The notes under the pieces were generated by a model. That model worked only from the letters and a program-made list of their open reading frames with translations, made no database searches and was not told the origin of the DNA. A stretch of 64,000 bases of DNA, taken from Lentibacillus sp. JNUCC-1 (GTDB taxonomy: Bacteria > Bacillota > Bacilli > Bacillales > Amphibacillaceae). Position numbers and translations under genes: made by a program. Within the stretch, counting starts at the first letter, position 1. Every line of letters starts with the position of its first letter. This document shows, piece after piece, positions 62,593 to 64,000 of this stretch. The stretch spans positions 682,001 through 746,000 of the forward strand of contig NZ_WHOH01000001.1 in assembly GCF_009741735.1 (NCBI RefSeq), in the 5' to 3' direction.

Positions 62593-63978
62593 TTAATCCT
62601 TTTTGACTAGTAGGGATAGGACGAGGCCGACGAGGGCGAATATGAAGGCGACAAGGAAGGCGTTTTTAACACCGGCAAGGTATTCAGTCGCCTGTACTGC
62701 CCCACTGTCGGACGCTGTTCGTGTGATAAAGGAAATGATGAACGTCAGTCCGAGCGAGCCGCCAAACTGCCGTGCCGTATTGATCACTGCTGTGCCATGC
62801 GGGATCAGTTTATCAGGCAGGGCATTGATCCCTGCCGTCATAATTGGCATATTGATCAGGCCGACACCACCCATCGCAACCATAAATAGCACCATGGTGA
62901 TGACAAACGGGGTTTCAAGTCCCAGTATAAAATGGAACCCGATTGTGCTCACGGTGAGCAATACAAAACCGATGATCGTAATCATTTTGCCGCCATATTT
63001 GTCAAACAAATTACCGGCAAAGAGAGACATCACGCCGAGCGTCAACGCACCAGGCATAACAATCAGCCCGCCGTAATAAGCGGAAAACTGCTGGGCGTTC
63101 TGCACGTACATCGGAAGGATGGTCTCAGTTGATATGAGCAAACTGAACGACACGATCGATATAATAACGACCAGCCAAAAGACAGGCACTTTAAAAACGC
63201 GCAGCTCAAGAACGGGTATTTTCAACCGCAGCTGGCGCACGACAAACAGCACAAGCGCAATGGCACCAGCAATCACACTCACAATTGTGATCATATTGCC
63301 GAGGCCGGAATCCTGTATTTTATTAAACCCATACAGCATCCCGCCAAACGCGACCGTCGACAGAATAACGGAGATCACATCGATGTTCGTTTCACGCTGT
63401 TCGGTGATATTACGCATGAACAGATAAATCATACCGATGATCAAAGCCGCCACTGGAAGGGTCAGGTAAAACAACGCCCGCCACTCGAAGTACTCAATTA
63501 AAACGCCCGAGATCGGCGGCCCGATGGCAGGTGCCACGTTAATAACCAGGCCGGCGAGCCCCATCGCGAAGCCTCTTTTTTCCTTAGGGTACATCAAAAA
63601 CAGCACCGTCTGCATGAGCGGAATCATGATGCCTGACCCCATACCCTGGATCACCCTGCCGGCTATCAAGACAGGGAACGACGGCGCAAGCATACCGACA
63701 AGTGTACCGATGAAAAACAAAAACATGGCGCTCATCATGAGAGTCCGCGTTTTAAACCGGTCAATTAAATAAGCGGTCACCGGAATCAACACCGCAATCG
63801 TAAGCATATATGCTGTCGTCAGCCACTGAACCTCAGTTGAGTTGACATCAAATTCCTTCATAATTTCCGGAAAAGCTGTGATAAGCAAAAACTGCGTCAG
63901 CACAGATAAAAATGACGCGGACAAAGCCGTCGCCACGATTAAACGTCTATGAAAAAGTGATAAACGATTCAAAAACAC
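62593..63978 (-). CDS. DHA2-type MFS exporter
   Basis: About 461 aa, 13-14 membrane segments. Motif A-like YLIDRFKTRTLMM, motif C-like VINVAPAIGPPISGVLIEYF, QWLTTAYMLTIAVLIPVTAY. It aligns over its whole length with the convergent gene at 61042, so the two are paralogues. GTG 63978 is the likely start (AGAGAGG 4 bp upstream); the frame stays open to the window edge, so a longer start cannot be fully excluded. The upstream control region is outside the window. Confidence 0.88.
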   Translation of the reverse strand: MFLNRLSLFHRRLIVATALSASFLSVLTQFLLITAFPEIMKEFDVNSTEVQWLTTAYMLTIAVLIPVTAYLIDRFKTRTLMMSAMFLFFIGTLVGMLAPSFPVLIAGRVIQGMGSGIMIPLMQTVLFLMYPKEKRGFAMGLAGLVINVAPAIGPPISGVLIEYFEWRALFYLTLPVAALIIGMIYLFMRNITEQRETNIDVISVILSTVAFGGMLYGFNKIQDSGLGNMITIVSVIAGAIALVLFVVRQLRLKIPVLELRVFKVPVFWLVVIISIVSFSLLISTETILPMYVQNAQQFSAYYGGLIVMPGALTLGVMSLFAGNLFDKYGGKMITIIGFVLLTVSTIGFHFILGLETPFVITMVLFMVAMGGVGLINMPIMTAGINALPDKLIPHGTAVINTARQFGGSLGLTFIISFITRTASDSGAVQATEYLAGVKNAFLVAFIFALVGLVLSLLVKKD

Positions 63979-64000
63979 ACGTCCTCTCTCGTGCAACAAT

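Overview
The window looks like a chromosomal segment of a low- to mid-GC Bacillaceae bacterium. A halophilic or halotolerant genus close to Lentibacillus/Virgibacillus is plausible, but the genus is an inference. Supporting signs are strong AGGAGG-type ribosome sites, many GTG/TTG starts, a CcpA-type cre box, a SinR-like regulator, a secreted YkwD-like CAP protein, and intergenic repeats of the kind seen in this family. No rRNA, tRNA or CRISPR array was seen.

Layout. 1-4.2 kb (minus): a catabolic operon of sulfatase, GPH-type sugar symporter and GH1 glycosidase, with a cre box inside its promoter. 4.3-4.5 kb: a 21-bp tandem array. 4.6-7.9 kb (minus): acyl-CoA synthetase and acyl-CoA dehydrogenase behind a palindromic operator. 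8.1-10.2 kb: an IS1182-family element. 10.3-11.3 kb: a membrane-anchored metallophosphoesterase.

11.3-44.6 kb (minus) is one very large exopolysaccharide/capsule locus. In transcription order it holds galU, rmlB, a fused Wzc-like chain-length/kinase protein, epsC, GT4 (EpsD-like), GT4, GT2, epsG-like polymerase, an IS110 element inside palindromic repeats, galE, PglC/EpsL-type sugar transferase, EpsM/PglD-type acetyltransferase, EpsN/PglE-type aminotransferase, a SinR-like repressor, two GT4, GT2, CDP-glycerol phosphotransferase, tagD, GT2, two GT4, acyltransferase, GT4, PglK-like ABC flippase, GT2, rmlA, rmlC and a SAF-domain oxidoreductase. EpsC, N, M and L give a complete UDP-bacillosamine-type initiation module. 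TagD plus the CDP-glycerol transferase suggest glycerol-phosphate decoration. RmlA, B and C supply dTDP-4-keto-rhamnose, but rmlD is not in the window. Three promoter regions of this locus (galU, wzc, epsC) each carry a 16-bp GTTC-N8-GAAC palindrome that matches or resembles inverted SinR boxes, so the embedded SinR-like protein probably controls the locus.

44.8-49.5 kb (plus): a DUF2254 membrane protein, then a three-gene module of Tm-1-like/UPF0261 protein, TIM-barrel PEP-hydrolase-family protein, and a second TIM barrel fused to an AraC DNA-binding domain. This looks like an enzyme-derived sensor controlling its own pathway and is the least described system here. 50-64 kb holds housekeeping and accessory genes: a large membrane alpha/beta hydrolase, a CAP protein, PiT phosphate transport with its DUF47 partner, a MarR plus heterodimeric ABC exporter operon, and two convergent DHA2-type MFS exporters.

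Quality caveat. Nine genes are broken by ten frameshifts. Each is restored by adding one base, nearly always in a short G/C run, with conserved protein sequence resuming directly. This looks like homopolymer deletion error in the assembly more than real gene decay. These genes are listed as pseudogene entries spanning the full reconstructed frame.
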